NCBI RefSeq assembly: GCF_945859705.1
Contig: NC_079134.1
Coordinates: 46,120,402-46,184,401 of the forward strand
Length of the DNA: 64,000 nucleotides
Direction: 5' to 3'
Origin: Episyrphus balteatus
Lineage: Eukaryota; Arthropoda; Insecta; Diptera; Syrphidae
The notes below the pieces were generated by a model. It ran no database searches, was not told the DNA's origin, and saw only the letters and a list, made by a program, of their open reading frames with translations. Both the position numbers and the translations under genes were made by a program. This document shows, in pieces, positions 44,700 to 56,433 of this stretch (positions within the stretch are counted from its first letter, which is position 1; each line of letters opens with the position of its first letter).

Positions 44700-45955
44700 C
44701 CCTTTCGAACCCAAGCTATGAAAATCAATATTAAAAAATGTTTTTTTCAGTATAATCGTATCAAAAACATCACAACTAAGAAATATGAATAGCAAAAAGT
44801 TATTTTCCAAAATAATAAATAGCAAAACTAATGTGTTACTCTCATGTTGCATGTAAGTAACATGCACTTCCTATGACCAACAAAAAAAGTCGGACAACTG
44901 AGAAAATATTTTTTTATGGAACAATAATATATGCTACTTCTTTTAAGCAAAAAAGAAAAACACTTTCGGGATTAACTTTTTTTATATCTTTTTTTCAAAA
45001 TTATGATCATATATAAAAAAAATTTTTTTTGCAAAAAAAAAAGAAATAAATTGCACGACTGGGGTCGCACGTACTTGCTCTTATGGTAAAAGTTACTCTA
45101 ATGTTAAAGTTTTTCATTGAACAAAATAAGGGAAAATTTAAAATTTGATATTTTCACGGAATTTCGTTAGTGGTGCAAAAAAAAAAAATAAAATCTGTTT
45201 ATACAAATAATTAAATGCCGTTTTAAATGATCTTTTACAAAAAACTAAGTATGTCATTTTATTTCTACTATAAAAAGGAATTTTTAGAAAAAAATTTTCG
45301 AAAATCGTTAGAGCGGTTTTTTAAATAAAAATTTTCTAACATTTTTAAAAAAAAAGTTGATATGCAATTTTGAATGAATAATTAATACACACATAAAAAC
45401 AAAATTTCAAAATTTTTCACCAACTCGTTTCCAAAAAAATGATTTTTCAAAAAAAAAATCCAAAAATGTGTTTTTTGAAAAATTAAAAATTTTTTTAAAT
45501 AATGATTGTTTAAACGTTTCTGTTTGGTCGAAATCTGTTTTGTCGTTTTTGAGAAATTCATAAATCCAAAAAACCGTTCTATGGCAGGTACCGTTAATAA
45601 CGGTACAAAAAATATTTTTTTTATTATCAAAGGAGGCTCTTATCTGTAACAGTAAGCAGAAAAATTTTAATCAAAATCGTTAGAGCCGTTTTTAAAATAA
45701 ATCAACTTTTCTGTTTTCGTTATATGACAGGTACCGTTAGTTTACCTATATCGCAAGTAAAAATGTGAAATTCAGTTCCTTTTTCGATAAAAAAAATTTA
45801 AGGTATGATATTTGACTAAATTTTTGTAATAATCCAGTAACTAGGCATCATTATCTTTCAATTGAGCCATCGAAACCTAAAAAAATATTTAATGGAATAT
45901 TTTTTACGAATTTTTAAAAATATGTTACATGAGAGTAATGCTGGGTCCGAAAGGG
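44700..45955. mobile_element. piggyBac-like non-autonomous element with TTAA target site
   Basis: Ends CCCTTTCGAACCCAAGC and its inverse GCTGGGTCCGAAAGGG are bounded by TTAA on both sides (44696-44699, 45956-45959). TTAA target plus CCC-starting inverted ends is the piggyBac signature. Subterminal CTCTCATGTTGCATG (44840) and TTACATGAGAGTAA (45925) are also inverse. No transposase frame; a copy of the CACGACTGGG repeat family occupies 45040-45760. Confidence 0.75.
45040..45760 (+). repeat. Copy of the CACGACTGGG/CAGGTACCGTTA repeat family
   Basis: Begins TTGCACGACTGGGGTCGCAC followed by GTACTTGCTCTTATG, as at 18530, and later carries GGCAGGTACCGTTAATAACG (45583) and GACAGGTACCGTTAG (45726). 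Inserted in the piggyBac-like element. Minus-strand frames in it are by-products of poly(A)/poly(T). Confidence 0.7.
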
Positions 45956-46744
45956 TTAATAATTTAAAAAAATCCAAAAAATTAAACTTTATTATTATCT
46001 ACTGCTGCTCAAATGCTTCTGTATCAAATCGGTTCAGTCGATAACGAAAAAGCATTAAGAAAATGGTTCTGTGGCAGGTAGTTAATATCGGTTCAAAAAT
46101 ATTGTTTTTATTTCAAATGTTGGGTCTTGTTTGCGACACTTCTCATATTTTTTTTAATACAAAATTGTAAGACCCCTATTTGAAATAAAAACATCCTGTA
46201 TTATCATATGGAAATTACCGCAATAAGAAAAATATTTAGAATAGAAGGATATTGTTCTCTATTACCTAGATGTATTGGCCTTAAATTCAATTTTTGATAC
46301 TGAAAAGTAAAATTAAGTCATGTCCATAAGATTTGATGTTGTAAAATTGATCTTACAATCATCTAAGCTTCAAAATTATAGTATGACTTCAATGAACTTA
46401 TAGGACCATCAATGTGATCGATCCAAAAGCAAATTTTTAAGGTAGTACCCCGCAACACTTAACTTCTTAATTAACTTAAATGATGAAAAGGAATACATTG
46501 ATCACTTCTTACTTGGTCTAAGGGCAATTTTTGATTTCATGTTAAACAAAGTTCGAGGTTTTAATCAAACACTTCATTACGATGAGGGATAAGTCCAAAA
46601 AAATTATTTTCGTATATCTCTGCCCGTTTTACTTCGAGCAACAGCCCGAACGTGTGCTTTAAGCTATGTACTATAATTACTATTTTGGAAATCTACATTC
46701 TTCGTTTAGACTGAGTCAATCAAAACCAATAACTCAATACTTAC

Positions 46745-46913
46745 ATGATAAAATTGTTATTGTCATGGATGTGTACATCAAGAAGAGCATATTGAAGAAC
46801 AGAAAACCCAAATTACTTAAGACCTTGGCACCATCATTGCCAATGTCATAGTAAAGAGCACCAATAAGGCATCCAACCAATAAATGAGCAAATAGTCGAA
46901 GATACATAAGAGT
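46745..46913 (-). CDS. ABCG transporter, exon with first membrane helices
   Basis: The 169-nt exon reads TLMYLRLFAHLLVGCLIGAL, YYDIGNDGAKVLSNLGFLFF, NMLFLMYTSMTITILS. This covers transmembrane helices 1 and 2 of the ABCG membrane domain, with the conserved IGN...NxGFLFF core. Acceptor TTAACAG before 46913 and donor GTAAGT after 46745; the 63-nt intron to the preceding exon is typical of flies. Confidence 0.95.
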
Positions 46914-46976
46914 CTGTTAAAAAGGAAAATCATTTACATAAATCCAATTTCATCAACCAATATTTTATTAACTCAC

Positions 46977-47825
46977 CCAATCACGATAGTTAAAGAGCAA
47001 AGTTCGTTTCAGCACCACAAAGAATTGATGAGTCTGTGACGTAGGATATCGTTCTGGTGAAGTAATTTCTTCCATAGCATTTTTATCGGCAAGAAGTGCA
47101 GTCTTCACATTGTCATTCTTCTCCACATCGATCACCGAATCTCCTTTCTCATTAGTTTGTGCTGCAGGCACAACTTCAGTATCCTTGGCCAAATCATTGA
47201 CCAAATTAGCAGTTAATAGCTGATTGTTGAGCGATATATTTTCAGCAAACTTAGAGCAGGTTGCATTTTGAGCATCGTTTTTGTCCAGCATGGCTTTCAA
47301 ATTATGTACTTTGACAAGATCGTTGCGTGCCTTGATGCCAGCAAAGTCGGCAGCAGTTCGAATATCACGTTTGCCATTGTCAATAGCGTTAACAAGGTTA
47401 CCCTGGTTATCACCATGTTCCCCGCATGCAACTTCAATCACATAACTGGCTGGATTGTGGTAGCTTGGACAATCTAGACCGAGAGTGCCCAGGAATGGTA
47501 CGAGTTGTTTTGTGCTACCCTGGTAGACACATTGACCCTCGGCAAGAGTGTACAAATGATCGAACATTTCGAAGAGACGAGCCGATGGCTGATGTATGGT
47601 GCAAATGATTGTGCGTCCGCCTGCGGCCAACATTTTGAGCAAGTGAATACATTGAAAACATGTAGAACTGTCAAGTCCGGAGGTTGGCTCATCGAAGAAC
47701 ATAATCGGTGGATTGCTAACAAGTTCCAAGGCAATAGAGAGACGTTTCTTTTGGCCACCGGACAAATTTCGAGTGAAGGTGTTTCGATGTTCGCTCAAGC
47801 TTAGTGTTAAAAGGATGTCATCTAT
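46977..47825 (-). CDS. ABCG transporter, nucleotide-binding domain exon
   Basis: The 849-nt exon (283 codons, phase 0 at both ends) starts IDDILLTLSLSEH and carries the ABC signature NLSGGQKKRLSIALELV, Walker B IMFFDEPTSGLD, the H-loop CTIHQPSARLFEMFD and the YHNPASYVIEVA motif that is typical of ABCG proteins. A linker of about 115 residues with many Asn, Asp and Lys follows (from GEHGDNQGN to SPERYPTSQTHQFF), then VVLKRTLLFNYRDW leading into the first helix. All ATP-hydrolysis residues present in this part are intact. Acceptor TTTTTACAG and donor GTGAGT fit. Role: ATP-driven lipid or small-molecule export as a dimer in a membrane. Confidence 0.97.
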
Positions 47826-48426
47826 CTGTAAAAAATAAAACAAAAAAAGAAAAAGGTTAATAAATTGTTGTAAAATTACGAGTATTTTTTTTTATTTTTT
47901 GGGCATTTTCCTTTGATGCTCTTATATGTTTTTAAACAAAAAAACCGGATCCAAAAATATATTTTCATTTTTGAGAAATTAACAAAGAACCAAAACTACT
48001 TTTTTCCAAGAAACCTCTTTATTGTTTGTTTTCACTTCGCTGGACTTGTTGATAAATTAATTTATGAAATATTAACCTTTCGTTTATTATTTATTTTTTT
48101 AAACATTCAGGATTGAATGAGAATACAACAATGTGACACATTACTGGATTAACTCTGAATTGATCAACTTTTTCCATTGATAACATCTGAAAACTGATCT
48201 GAGAATTTTTCTTACTATGTCTGGGGCGCCCACCGCCCCTGGATCCTAGCCGCAATATTTCAATGAAAAACAAATAACAAACCATAATGTACATCCCAAA
48301 GGTAAATCAACGAAAAAAGAAAAGACAAATACCAAGGAAGATAATTATAATGGTATTTAGGAAAAAATAATTCTCTTGAAACCTTTAAAAAGCAAAAATA
48401 TGATTTCAAAAGTCTTTTTGTTATAA

Positions 48427-49902
48427 CACTAAGGGAAAAAATAAATTGAAGTTGAAACGTTTTTGTTTCAAAGATGAAATACTTTGATTTATGTGACTTT
48501 AAGATACGAAACCATAAAAAATTAACCTATTTTCTACGTTGATTTTAAAATGTTCATCTTCAATGCAAAATCATTCCGAAATATAGTTAAATCAATGTGG
48601 TTTTCATTGATTTTACGTCCCAGAGGCGGCACTATACCAAAATGAGGCGTGTGCGAGAGTAAAAAGACGTTTTTAATTATTTTTCAAGACATTTTTTATT
48701 GATTTTCAAAATATATAAACTTGATAATAAAACCTAAACTTTAATCAACTGCAATCAATTGGGGATCATTAGAGGATTCAAGATAAGTATTTATTCTATA
48801 GGTACGTTTTTAGAGCTTTCTAGAATTATTTTTCTTAGTCCTGAAGAAGCGTGTAAGCACACATATTTAAATAAATTTAAATTTATCAGTGAGAAGAAGG
48901 AAATAAAGCCGGTATTTGTTTCTTTCTTTAAACTATTGTTTTTTTAAATCACTTGCATTTCTATTACAAAAATGGTTTTTGTTTCTTTCTTCGGCCTTAC
49001 CGATGCCGATGGGATGGTTCACGTATAGAGGCGACATTTGCACCAAAATGTAATTTTAGGAATATTTAGGACTTATTGCTCCTTTTAATTGGTGATTCAA
49101 TTTGGCTTTTGAGTTGAAGAAGAAGAGACCGGAAAAAACCAAGTAGCTTTCCTTGGTAGATGTAGGAAGATATCTAAAAAAGTTGTGGGACTATCGAACA
49201 GCGAAAATTCCAATAAATAAATGGTCCTTTCTAATCATTTTTCAGGAGATCAACAAATTGGCGGCGGAAAACAGAAATGTTCTTAGTCCTTAACAAAGTG
49301 TTTAAATTGGTACAAAGTGTAGAAAAAAAAAAAACAGTTTATATAAATTTCGAGCGATAGCGAGCAAAGAAATTTTTTTAAAGGAAATAAAGTTTACCAA
49401 TTCTTAAGCTTGAAACAAAAAATTATTTCGTACAATTTTAAATACCTCCCTATACAAAATTGAAAAATGGTCTTTTTTCTCACTGAGATTTTGTAACAAA
49501 AAATGTATACATTTCATTAAGTTTTAAATCAAATTGGTAATCTTAGAGGCAAAAGTTTTAAATAATCGAAGTTGCTTGGCGAACTAATTACATATGTACA
49601 TATGTATGTGCTTCACTTGAGGAAAAAAAAAGTTTAACAATAATCTTAAATTTTTTAATTTTCTTTTTCTAGCTTCGACTCATCCAAATGCAATTATGGA
49701 AATCGAGTGGAAACAAGCCAATTTCATTTATTTTGTGTTTGATTGCTATGAATTAAGGAAAGAGACATGGTTTTTCGGATTTTATTATTTCCAACGGCCG
49801 AGACATTTTCATTTGGCGCCCGCGGGGCCCCTCCAAGTGCGGGTCCGTGTGTGGGGCACACTCCGCACACCCCTTCCTCCGCCTCTGGTTATTCCGTCAG
49901 TG
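48427..49902 (-). mobile_element. Second copy of the CACTGAGGG MITE, split by a hAT-like insertion
   Basis: 48427-48620 matches the inverse of 22329-22552 from its end to TTGATTTTACGT, and the last bases TTATTCCGTCAGTG (49889-49902) match the remaining terminus. The two parts are separated by 48621-49887. About a dozen bases of the MITE next to the insertion are missing. Confidence 0.65.
48621..49887. mobile_element. hAT-like element with CAGAGGCGG ends
   Basis: Left end CAGAGGCGG and right end CCGCCTCTG are exact inverses of 9 bp, and a GTGTGCG motif lies near both ends. The 8-bp flanks TTACGTCC and GTTATTCC match only in part, so the duplication is unclear. The right end (49795-49880) is GC-rich, unlike the neighbourhood. 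A decayed CTGAAGAAG stem-loop (48838) is inside, related to that at 15975. No transposase remains. Confidence 0.55.
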
Positions 49903-51382
49903 TATAAACTGCTTGCATACATATTATTTTATTATTTGCATTAAAATAAATTAATTTTATTGACTTAAGGTCCTTACAGCTAGAATTCTTGGGTTTTGAT
50001 TTTGGGAATTAATTTTTCAAAAACTATGCTATAAAATGGTTTTATTTAATATTTTAATAAAAGACGAGATTTTTCGCTTTACAAAAAGATATAGCACGTT
50101 ATAGATTTTTGATGATTTTTTTTCCAAATTAAGTCATTTTTTTTTAATTGCCTCTCCGGATAAAAGGGGTGGGGGAATAGACAACGCTTATTATTTTTTA
50201 ACAAAATTTATGTGTGTAATGCTAAAAAGACCCAATTTTTGGAACTAGCAACTAGTAACTACTATAGAATCATTTTTTCGATTTATGATCTTTTCGCCTC
50301 ACTTCGCCTGAACTTCTCAAACGACTAAGCCGAAACAGCCGTTATATATAACGGTACTTTAGTACTTTACTTTAGTGAACATTTTTTGAGTATCAACAGT
50401 CAGAGTAGTTGGAGTGTCATTTTTCCTTATTTCAGTTTTTGCCGGTAAAAAAAAATGAGAGGCAAAATTCGAAATAAACTGAAGTTAAATAAATCCCAAC
50501 TTTGACAAGTCAAATAGGATTAAAAAAAAGGGCACCTTCAGCCAAAATGAATAAAGGTGTTGAAATCGTTTAATTAAAGGGAAAACTTTCAATTTGTTGA
50601 TACATAATGAAAGGCATTTGCTTACTTCTTGAAAAAACATAAAAAAATTGATCTTTGAAGTGTTCTAGTAGAAATCAACTTAAACTTTTGAGGGACATGT
50701 TACCTAAGTTAAATGAACATTAAGGGGTAAAACATCAATCACAATCTAGTATGCTATGCATATAGAATAGATTTATGTGTTTTAATTTAAGCTCAAGTTA
50801 TCTAAAATTGCAAAAATAAAAATAGTACGTATACGCCCGAGTGTACCTGACATTAGGAAATTTTCAAACTCGATACGTTCGTTCAATGAGTTTTATATGT
50901 TAGTTGGAGGATCTAACCGTTTACCAAGACTTAATGTAAATGTTTTAATTTGTAGCAGCATTTCTACAACTATACACTCAAACACATCATTACTTTTTGA
51001 AATAGAAACATTTTTTCAGATTTGTTTTGTTTTGTTTTTTTTTTCAAACAAACGGCTCTTATTTTTGTTTTCTATTTTAATGTAAAACATGTATACATAA
51101 AAGTATGAACTTATATAATATGTTCAAAAACAACCATCTTTCTTCATTAAAAATGTATCATATCCAATCCATATCATAAAGTAAAGATCTAAAACATAGT
51201 ACATCAATATTTTGATTTAACTATCTTCTGTCTAAAAGAATATAAAGCAAAATATCTTAAAAGTGTATTTGGTTAAATCTTTAGCACTTAACTTGTGAAA
51301 ATAAATTTACTGTATAGAAGTTATGATTGATATAATAATATTATTGGAAAAAAAAATATTTCAAACAACTATTATAGCTTAC

Positions 51383-51572
51383 CACAGCATTTTTTTCTGG
51401 TCTGGTGAAACTTCGGCTAAGCTTCAAGTTCGTGGCCACAGTCATTGCTTCTTGGACGGTTAAATTCGAATGCAATTGGTTGTCTTGCATGATGTACGCC
51501 GAAAGTTTGCGAAATGTGCTTAGATTACGCTCACGTCCATTTATTGTTATTGTACCCTCAGTGACATTCGTT
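51383..51572 (-). CDS. ABCG transporter, Q-loop exon (first exon visible)
   Basis: The 190-nt exon reads (x)TNVTEGTITINGRERNLSTF, RKLSAYIMQDNQLHSNLTV, QEAMTVATNLKLSRSFTRPE, KNAV. It contains the Q-loop (YIMQDN) and the LTVQEAM motif, and directly precedes IDDILL of the next exon in phase 0. One base at its start completes a codon from an upstream exon, which must hold Walker A (GPSGAGKST in relatives). That exon is not visible up to 64000. Acceptor AACCTTGCAG fits. Confidence 0.93.
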
Positions 51573-52427
51573 CTGCAAGGTTAAACAAAACAATTGTTAT
51601 TTTTTTTGATATTTTTTTTTTTAATTTAAATGAATATAATGAAGTAAAATTAATTTTGATGAACATCTAATTGTTGATGTTGAGGACAATTTAATAATAG
51701 TAATTATGATTTTAAAAAGTTATTAGCGCGATGAGAAAAAACATGTTCATAAAACAATTGTTTAAAAAAACTAATATAATTGATTGCGAATCTAACCTAG
51801 TCTTTCTGGAACAAAAAAAAGACGTATTTCAATATAATAATGTACAGGAACACAAAACTCACAAATTACAAAAATATCTTTAATTTATCATTGTTTTGAT
51901 AAATCTTTTCTTTTGAAGAAATCGAATTAAAAAAAAAAAAACATTTTGCAGAGACAAGAGTTAGCTACAAAAATTCAACCAAAAAAGCACCTGTGACAAA
52001 ATTTTAGCTTCACTTTAAGATGTTAAAGTACTTTGTTTTTTTTTTTTTTAGTTTGGTAAATTTTTTTCAGACAATGAAACCTTGGAGGGTTGATGATGAA
52101 GCTCTAAAAATAATCAAATCATGTTATGCGGACACTTAAAACTGATATTTTGAAATTTTAGCAACTTTCTTCATTTAAATAAATTAATTTTGCCACAGAT
52201 AAAGTTGAAGTTTTCAAAGTGTCGAAAGAGTCCTAGTCAAAAATGTAAATAATGTTTCTTTGGCAAAAAACATGTACAAAATGTGAAAGTAAAATTACCA
52301 ACAATAAGTGAGCAAATGGCCTAGTCATTTTTTTTAGCTTCTTATTTAGTTAGAAGAAATTCAGATAGACAATTGAGACTTTAAAAATTTGTATTACAGT
52401 ATTTTACGGATATAAGAAACACGTACC
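51573..52427 (-). other. Start of a >12-kb ABCG intron (continues to the window end)
   Basis: No Walker A exon could be found on the minus strand between 51573 and 64000, so this intron spans the rest of the window. This part shows no repeats of note. Later stretches without a recognised feature (53800-56020, 57025-60090, 60480-61970) are AT-rich, with no convincing exon on either strand. Confidence 0.6.
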
Positions 52428-52429
52428 TA

Positions 52430-53310
52430 CAGTGGCGACAAAATAAATAGCACATGTACCCTAAAATTTCTTAAATGAAAGTTTTTCGCACTTTTTCAAC
52501 TTAAAAGAGCTGTTTTATTAATGAAAAAGTAAGAACACTCATATATTTGATTTATTAAAAAATTAAGTACATTGAATTCCTTAACAAAAAATAACAACAA
52601 AGTCATTAATACACTTCAAGTTTTTTAGGACAAAATAAATAGCACATTTCCTAAAAACAAAAACAAATAAACAAAAATTTTAACAGAATTAAAAGAAAAT
52701 AACTAGTATTTGGTTGAGTAACCCTTATTGTTAATCACAGCGTAAAACTGGCGGGTAATAGACGAAACAAGATTCCGAAATCGTTTAACAGGTACTGAGT
52801 ACCAAGCTCGTCGAAATTCATGCCAAAGTTTGTCCAAATTTGAGGTATCAGATCCATTAATCGCTTTTCCCACGTCACTCTACAAGCTCTTAATAGGATT
52901 TAGACCTGGGGATTGGCCTGGCAATTCCATAACACCGATTTTTTGGACGGATAGCCATTGTTTTTCAGACTTAGTCTTATGTTTTGGATCGTTATCCTGT
53001 ACAAATATCAACTTTAAAGGCATTTCCTTTTCAGTAAAAGGTAGAATAGGGTCTCTTAGGATTTTCTTGTATTTAAGTTGGTACATAATACCCTCTATCC
53101 GATGAATTGACCCCACACCATACCAAGAAAAACATTCCCAAACAAGAATACTAGCCCCACCATCCTTAACAGTCCTTATGTTTTACTGCGGGTCACATTT
53201 CAACTGCCCCACGCTGGGAATTTGCGTATGGGGCATTTGAAAATGCCTCTTATGCATTTCCAAATGCTCCATATGGAAACTCCCCGCGTGGGGCAATTGA
53301 AATGTGACCC
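52430..53310 (-). mobile_element. Tc1-like transposon copy, 5' truncated and interrupted by a MITE
   Basis: The end CAGTGGCGACAAAATAAATA starts after TA (52428-52429), and the subterminal repeat GACAAAATAAATAGCACA recurs at 52629, 192 bp further in, giving an IR/DR layout. The transposase remnant follows on the minus strand. At 53181 the coding sequence is cut by a hairpin MITE; no continuation is recognised beyond it. Confidence 0.8.
52703..53178 (-). pseudogene. Tc1-like transposase, C-terminal part, inactivated
   Basis: The reading frame runs VKDGGASILVWECFSWYGVG, SIHRIEGIMYQLKYKKILRD, then VQDNDPKHKTKSEKQW and LPGQSPGLNPIKSL, a stop (TAG at about 52878-52880 where relatives have Trp), and on in the same frame to SVPVKRFRNLVSSITRQFYA and STKY with the natural stop at 52703. 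The QDN aspartate is present; the third acidic residue of the DD34E triad, in NPIE, is Lys here. Nonsense mutation plus catalytic loss plus truncation mean the copy is dead. Confidence 0.88.
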
Positions 53311-53311
53311 G
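53182..53311. mobile_element. 130-bp hairpin MITE inside the Tc1 copy
   Basis: TGCGGGTCACATTTCAACTG and CAATTGAAATGTGACCCGCA are inverted with one mismatch, continuing with CCCCACGC/GCGTGGGG. TA lies at both edges (TTA before, ATA after), consistent with TA insertion. Interior: repeated ATATGG/ATGGGGCA-type motifs. Confidence 0.75.
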
Positions 53312-53339
53312 CAATAATACATATTATTTCTGACTTTCT

Positions 53340-53790
53340 CATAAACGAGTAAAGCGATCTCAACTAAAAATTTTTTTAAAAAAAATGTAAAAAAAAATAT
53401 TTTTTGATTTTTAAAAAAAGTTTCAGAATTTGCTTTTGTAAAATCAATTTTTTGAAAATGGATGAATGTATTTCATTGTTTCAATTAATATTTTATTTTA
53501 AATGGCATACCATTTTTGAAAATTTTTATATAAAAACTATTTAAAAAAAAACGGCTCTATCGATTTTCGAAAAAAATTCTAAAAATTTTTTGTTATAAAA
53601 GAAATTAAATAGCATACTTTATTTTGAACTCAAAATCATTTAAGAAGATGTATTTTTTTAACTTCAAACCAAATTTTATTTAAGGTACATATTTCTTAAA
53701 TTTCTTTTATGAACCTTTAAAAACCTTTAATATTCGAAGCAACTTTTATCATAGGAGCAAGTACGTGCGACCCAGTCGTGCATTTTATTT
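53340..53790 (-). repeat. Inverted copy of the CACGACTGGG repeat family
   Basis: Ends with GAGCAAGTACGTGCGACCCA, GTCGTGCATTTTATTT (53757-53790), the inverse of the start at 18530 and 45050. The body shares AACGGCTCT(A)TCGATTTTCG and ATGGCATACCATTTTT patches. AT-rich, no gene. Confidence 0.65.
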
Positions 53791-56021
53791 ATTAAGACTT
53801 TTAATCTGATTAGTTTATCGTTTTTAAAATTTGATTGTAAAGCCAATATACCTACACATTCTTAGGTTTTTGCAACATCCAATAAGTGCTACTGAAAAAT
53901 ATTTCCATTTTTTCTTAATGGCAAATAATATGTAGAAAAATTTTCAGGAAAAATCATCATGATTGTTTTATTTTCCAATTCCGTAAAAACAGAATCTAAG
54001 ATTGAATACAAGCAAAGTGTTTTTCCTTTCAATATCATTATGTAAACTAACAAAAATTTAAAATTTCAATATTCCTAGAAGATGAATTTATAAACTCTCT
54101 TAACAAACCCTTTAAAAACCCATTTTAACTTAACATTTAGAAAAAAGTTAAACACGATAATAAAACATTGTTTTTCTCTTCAAAATTGAACTTTGGAATT
54201 TTTTGAAAAATATTTATTAATAGTTTTGCGTAGCTAAAAAACAAAGACATTGTTTATAACCCAAGTTAAATAAAAAGCCAATTTATATAACAGCTGATTT
54301 TATTTATCAGTAAATAATATTGACATTGCTCTATCTTGTCCGGAATTAGAAACTTGCAATAAAACCACATCTCATTGATAAGTTCAATCTTGTATAACAT
54401 CTGCTTTGTTTCTTAGTCTATAAGTTGATTGATATTCGTCAAATTATAACACAGAATACAACAACAACAAAAAACGGAGATACTTTTATTTCTATAATCT
54501 CGATTTTGAAATAGCTACTACATATATTTATTTATTTGTTCATTTTTGTTTGCGGTTTACTTGCGTTTCGTTGTGCACTTTGTTCGAAATACAAAATTCT
54601 TGCCTTAGTTAGTTTAGTATATTATTCATTCTCATTGTTTGGTTGAGATATGAAATGAAAAATATACCTAAAGGCGATAGCAAAATATTATAATGACACA
54701 AAGAAAAGATGACGATTCATATTTCGTTGTTTGCATTTTGTACTCTCTCTCGAAGTTGAGTTGATTAAAATAATACTTTATGTCTCGAGTGACCTTTATA
54801 CTTTGACTTGCATTGTTTGTTTGTTATGGAAATGTTTTTTAGTGTTAAAATTGATAAGAATTTACAAGATTAGAGCAGAGAAGATGCATTTTGCATATTG
54901 CAAAGTTGTTGAATAGTTTTCATGATGTTATATTTATATTATCTGAGGTTAGAAGCTATTGTAAATAGATCTTCGGTTAATTCATAGGAATATTTATATC
55001 CAACGTCAATGAGGTATGAAAGAGATTAGTAGTAAATGGAAGAAGTACACGAATATTAAAGAATTATTTTAATCTTTGATCTTATCCAATAAATGTATAC
55101 GTTTTGGATTAGATGTTCAACTCATTACTTCCAGTTTCTAAAGCCTAGTTATTTAAGATACCAATTTCATCGAGGCACCTAAGCATTCCTTACATTTAAA
55201 GGACTCCAAGGATGCGAGGGCTCAACCTGCAGCATTCAGCCACATTGAGTCTCGAACACATAGTGTACAAGTAAGCTATTGATATTTTATGCATTTCTAA
55301 GCCTTTTGTATTAAAAACCTCCTTGTCCAGGACATTTTAATTTACTTACTTATTCCATGCCTCTAATAAAAATCTAGAAACAGGTGGACTTTTCTTGCAA
55401 TAATACCTGAAAACTATAGGCAAAATGACTGAAAATTATTTTTGGAAAGACTTCTGATTCCACAGGGATTTGATAATAACTAACAGTAAGACTAGGATTA
55501 CACTAGTCAACGCGTTGACTCTCTCACTCTGTTAAAGCGACGACGTTAATCTCAAGACCTAAATTTGTGTGTTAGTGCGATTGTCGTCGTACAGCATTTT
55601 TTGTAACACGTACCACATAATACTTTTGGAAATGATTTTGATGTCTTTTATACGTCAGAGAGGCAAAGCTTGCTAAAGATCTGCAATTTTATAATTTTTT
55701 GTACAAAAGGGAAGTACAATAGGACTGCGATCATTTAATGAAGTGTTCGATGTTTTCTTTGGTCCTTGCATGGTGACCAGCTACGATTTTGTTTCAAGTT
55801 GATGTGCATTTTTAAAATTCATAAGTTTAAATTTCTTCTTTATATAAAACCATTTTGTTTACTTAACAACCGGTCTTTCCGGTATATCTTCAACTGGTTT
55901 GACATCAATTATATTTTTTTAATTAACATATTAAATTGTATACGTAAATTATTTTTAATTTTATAATATAAAATACGAAGAATAATTAGATTTTATTTGA
56001 CTAGCTTTGAAATGTTTGAAA

Positions 56022-56160
56022 TCAAGGGGCACGGTGGTTGCTCAGCCAAGTTCTCAAGCAATACCTACAACATTGGCACTTCACCCTTATTTTCAGCAAC
56101 TTTCAACTGAGGTAATTTTCGAACCACTTTTAAATTAAATATTATTATCGAAAGGTACCT
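56022..56160 (+). repeat. 5' fragment of the DINE/Helentron-like family
   Basis: AAATCAAGGGGCACGGTGGT, CAGCCAAGTTCTCAAGCAA, TTGGCACTTCACCCTTATTT and TTCGAACCACTTTTAA match 33728-33840. The downstream segment 56195-56245 (ATATTGAAGGTTTTxxxTGA and neighbours) matches 11925-11975. Truncated, lacks the 147-bp repeats. Confidence 0.7.
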
Positions 56161-56433
56161 TTTTTTCATACTTACTTGTAGTAATTCTGCCTTTGTAATC
56201 AACTTATATTGAAGGTTTTTAAATGACCAACAAAAACTTTTCTGTGTGTTATCACAAAATTCTGAGGCTGGAATAATAGCGGGAACCAACCCGATCATCA
56301 GATTCTTTTAATGGTGCTATATCGCTATATGTTCAATTCAATGATTGAATTCAATTCAATAAATTTAGCATAGAATATCTGAACCCTACACTTTTGATTA
56401 GAAAAACAGAATTTTTAAAATAAAAATAGATAT

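Larger units (their letters stand above)
38859..46744 (-). other. 7.9-kb ABCG intron rich in foldback elements
   Basis: GT donor at 46744-46743 (GTAAGT) and AG acceptor at 38860-38859 bound it. It contains the foldback at 39640-40308, three copies of the TWA-flanked family (41687-42846, 43136-43681, 43968-44557), the piggyBac-like element 44700-45955 and the repeat family copy at 45040-45760. The remainder, including 40310-41680 and 45960-46660, shows no exon on either strand. Confidence 0.8.
47826..51382 (-). other. 3.6-kb ABCG intron
   Basis: Bounded by GTAAGC donor (51382) and TTTTTACAG acceptor (47826). Holds the interrupted MITE at 48427-49902. The stretches 47830-48426 and 49905-51382 show no exon. 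Confidence 0.8.

Noticed and set aside
47268..47804. Open frames on the plus strand and in a second minus frame across the ABCG exon
   Set aside because: They are shadows of the nucleotide-binding-domain exon, which has all diagnostic motifs in one frame.
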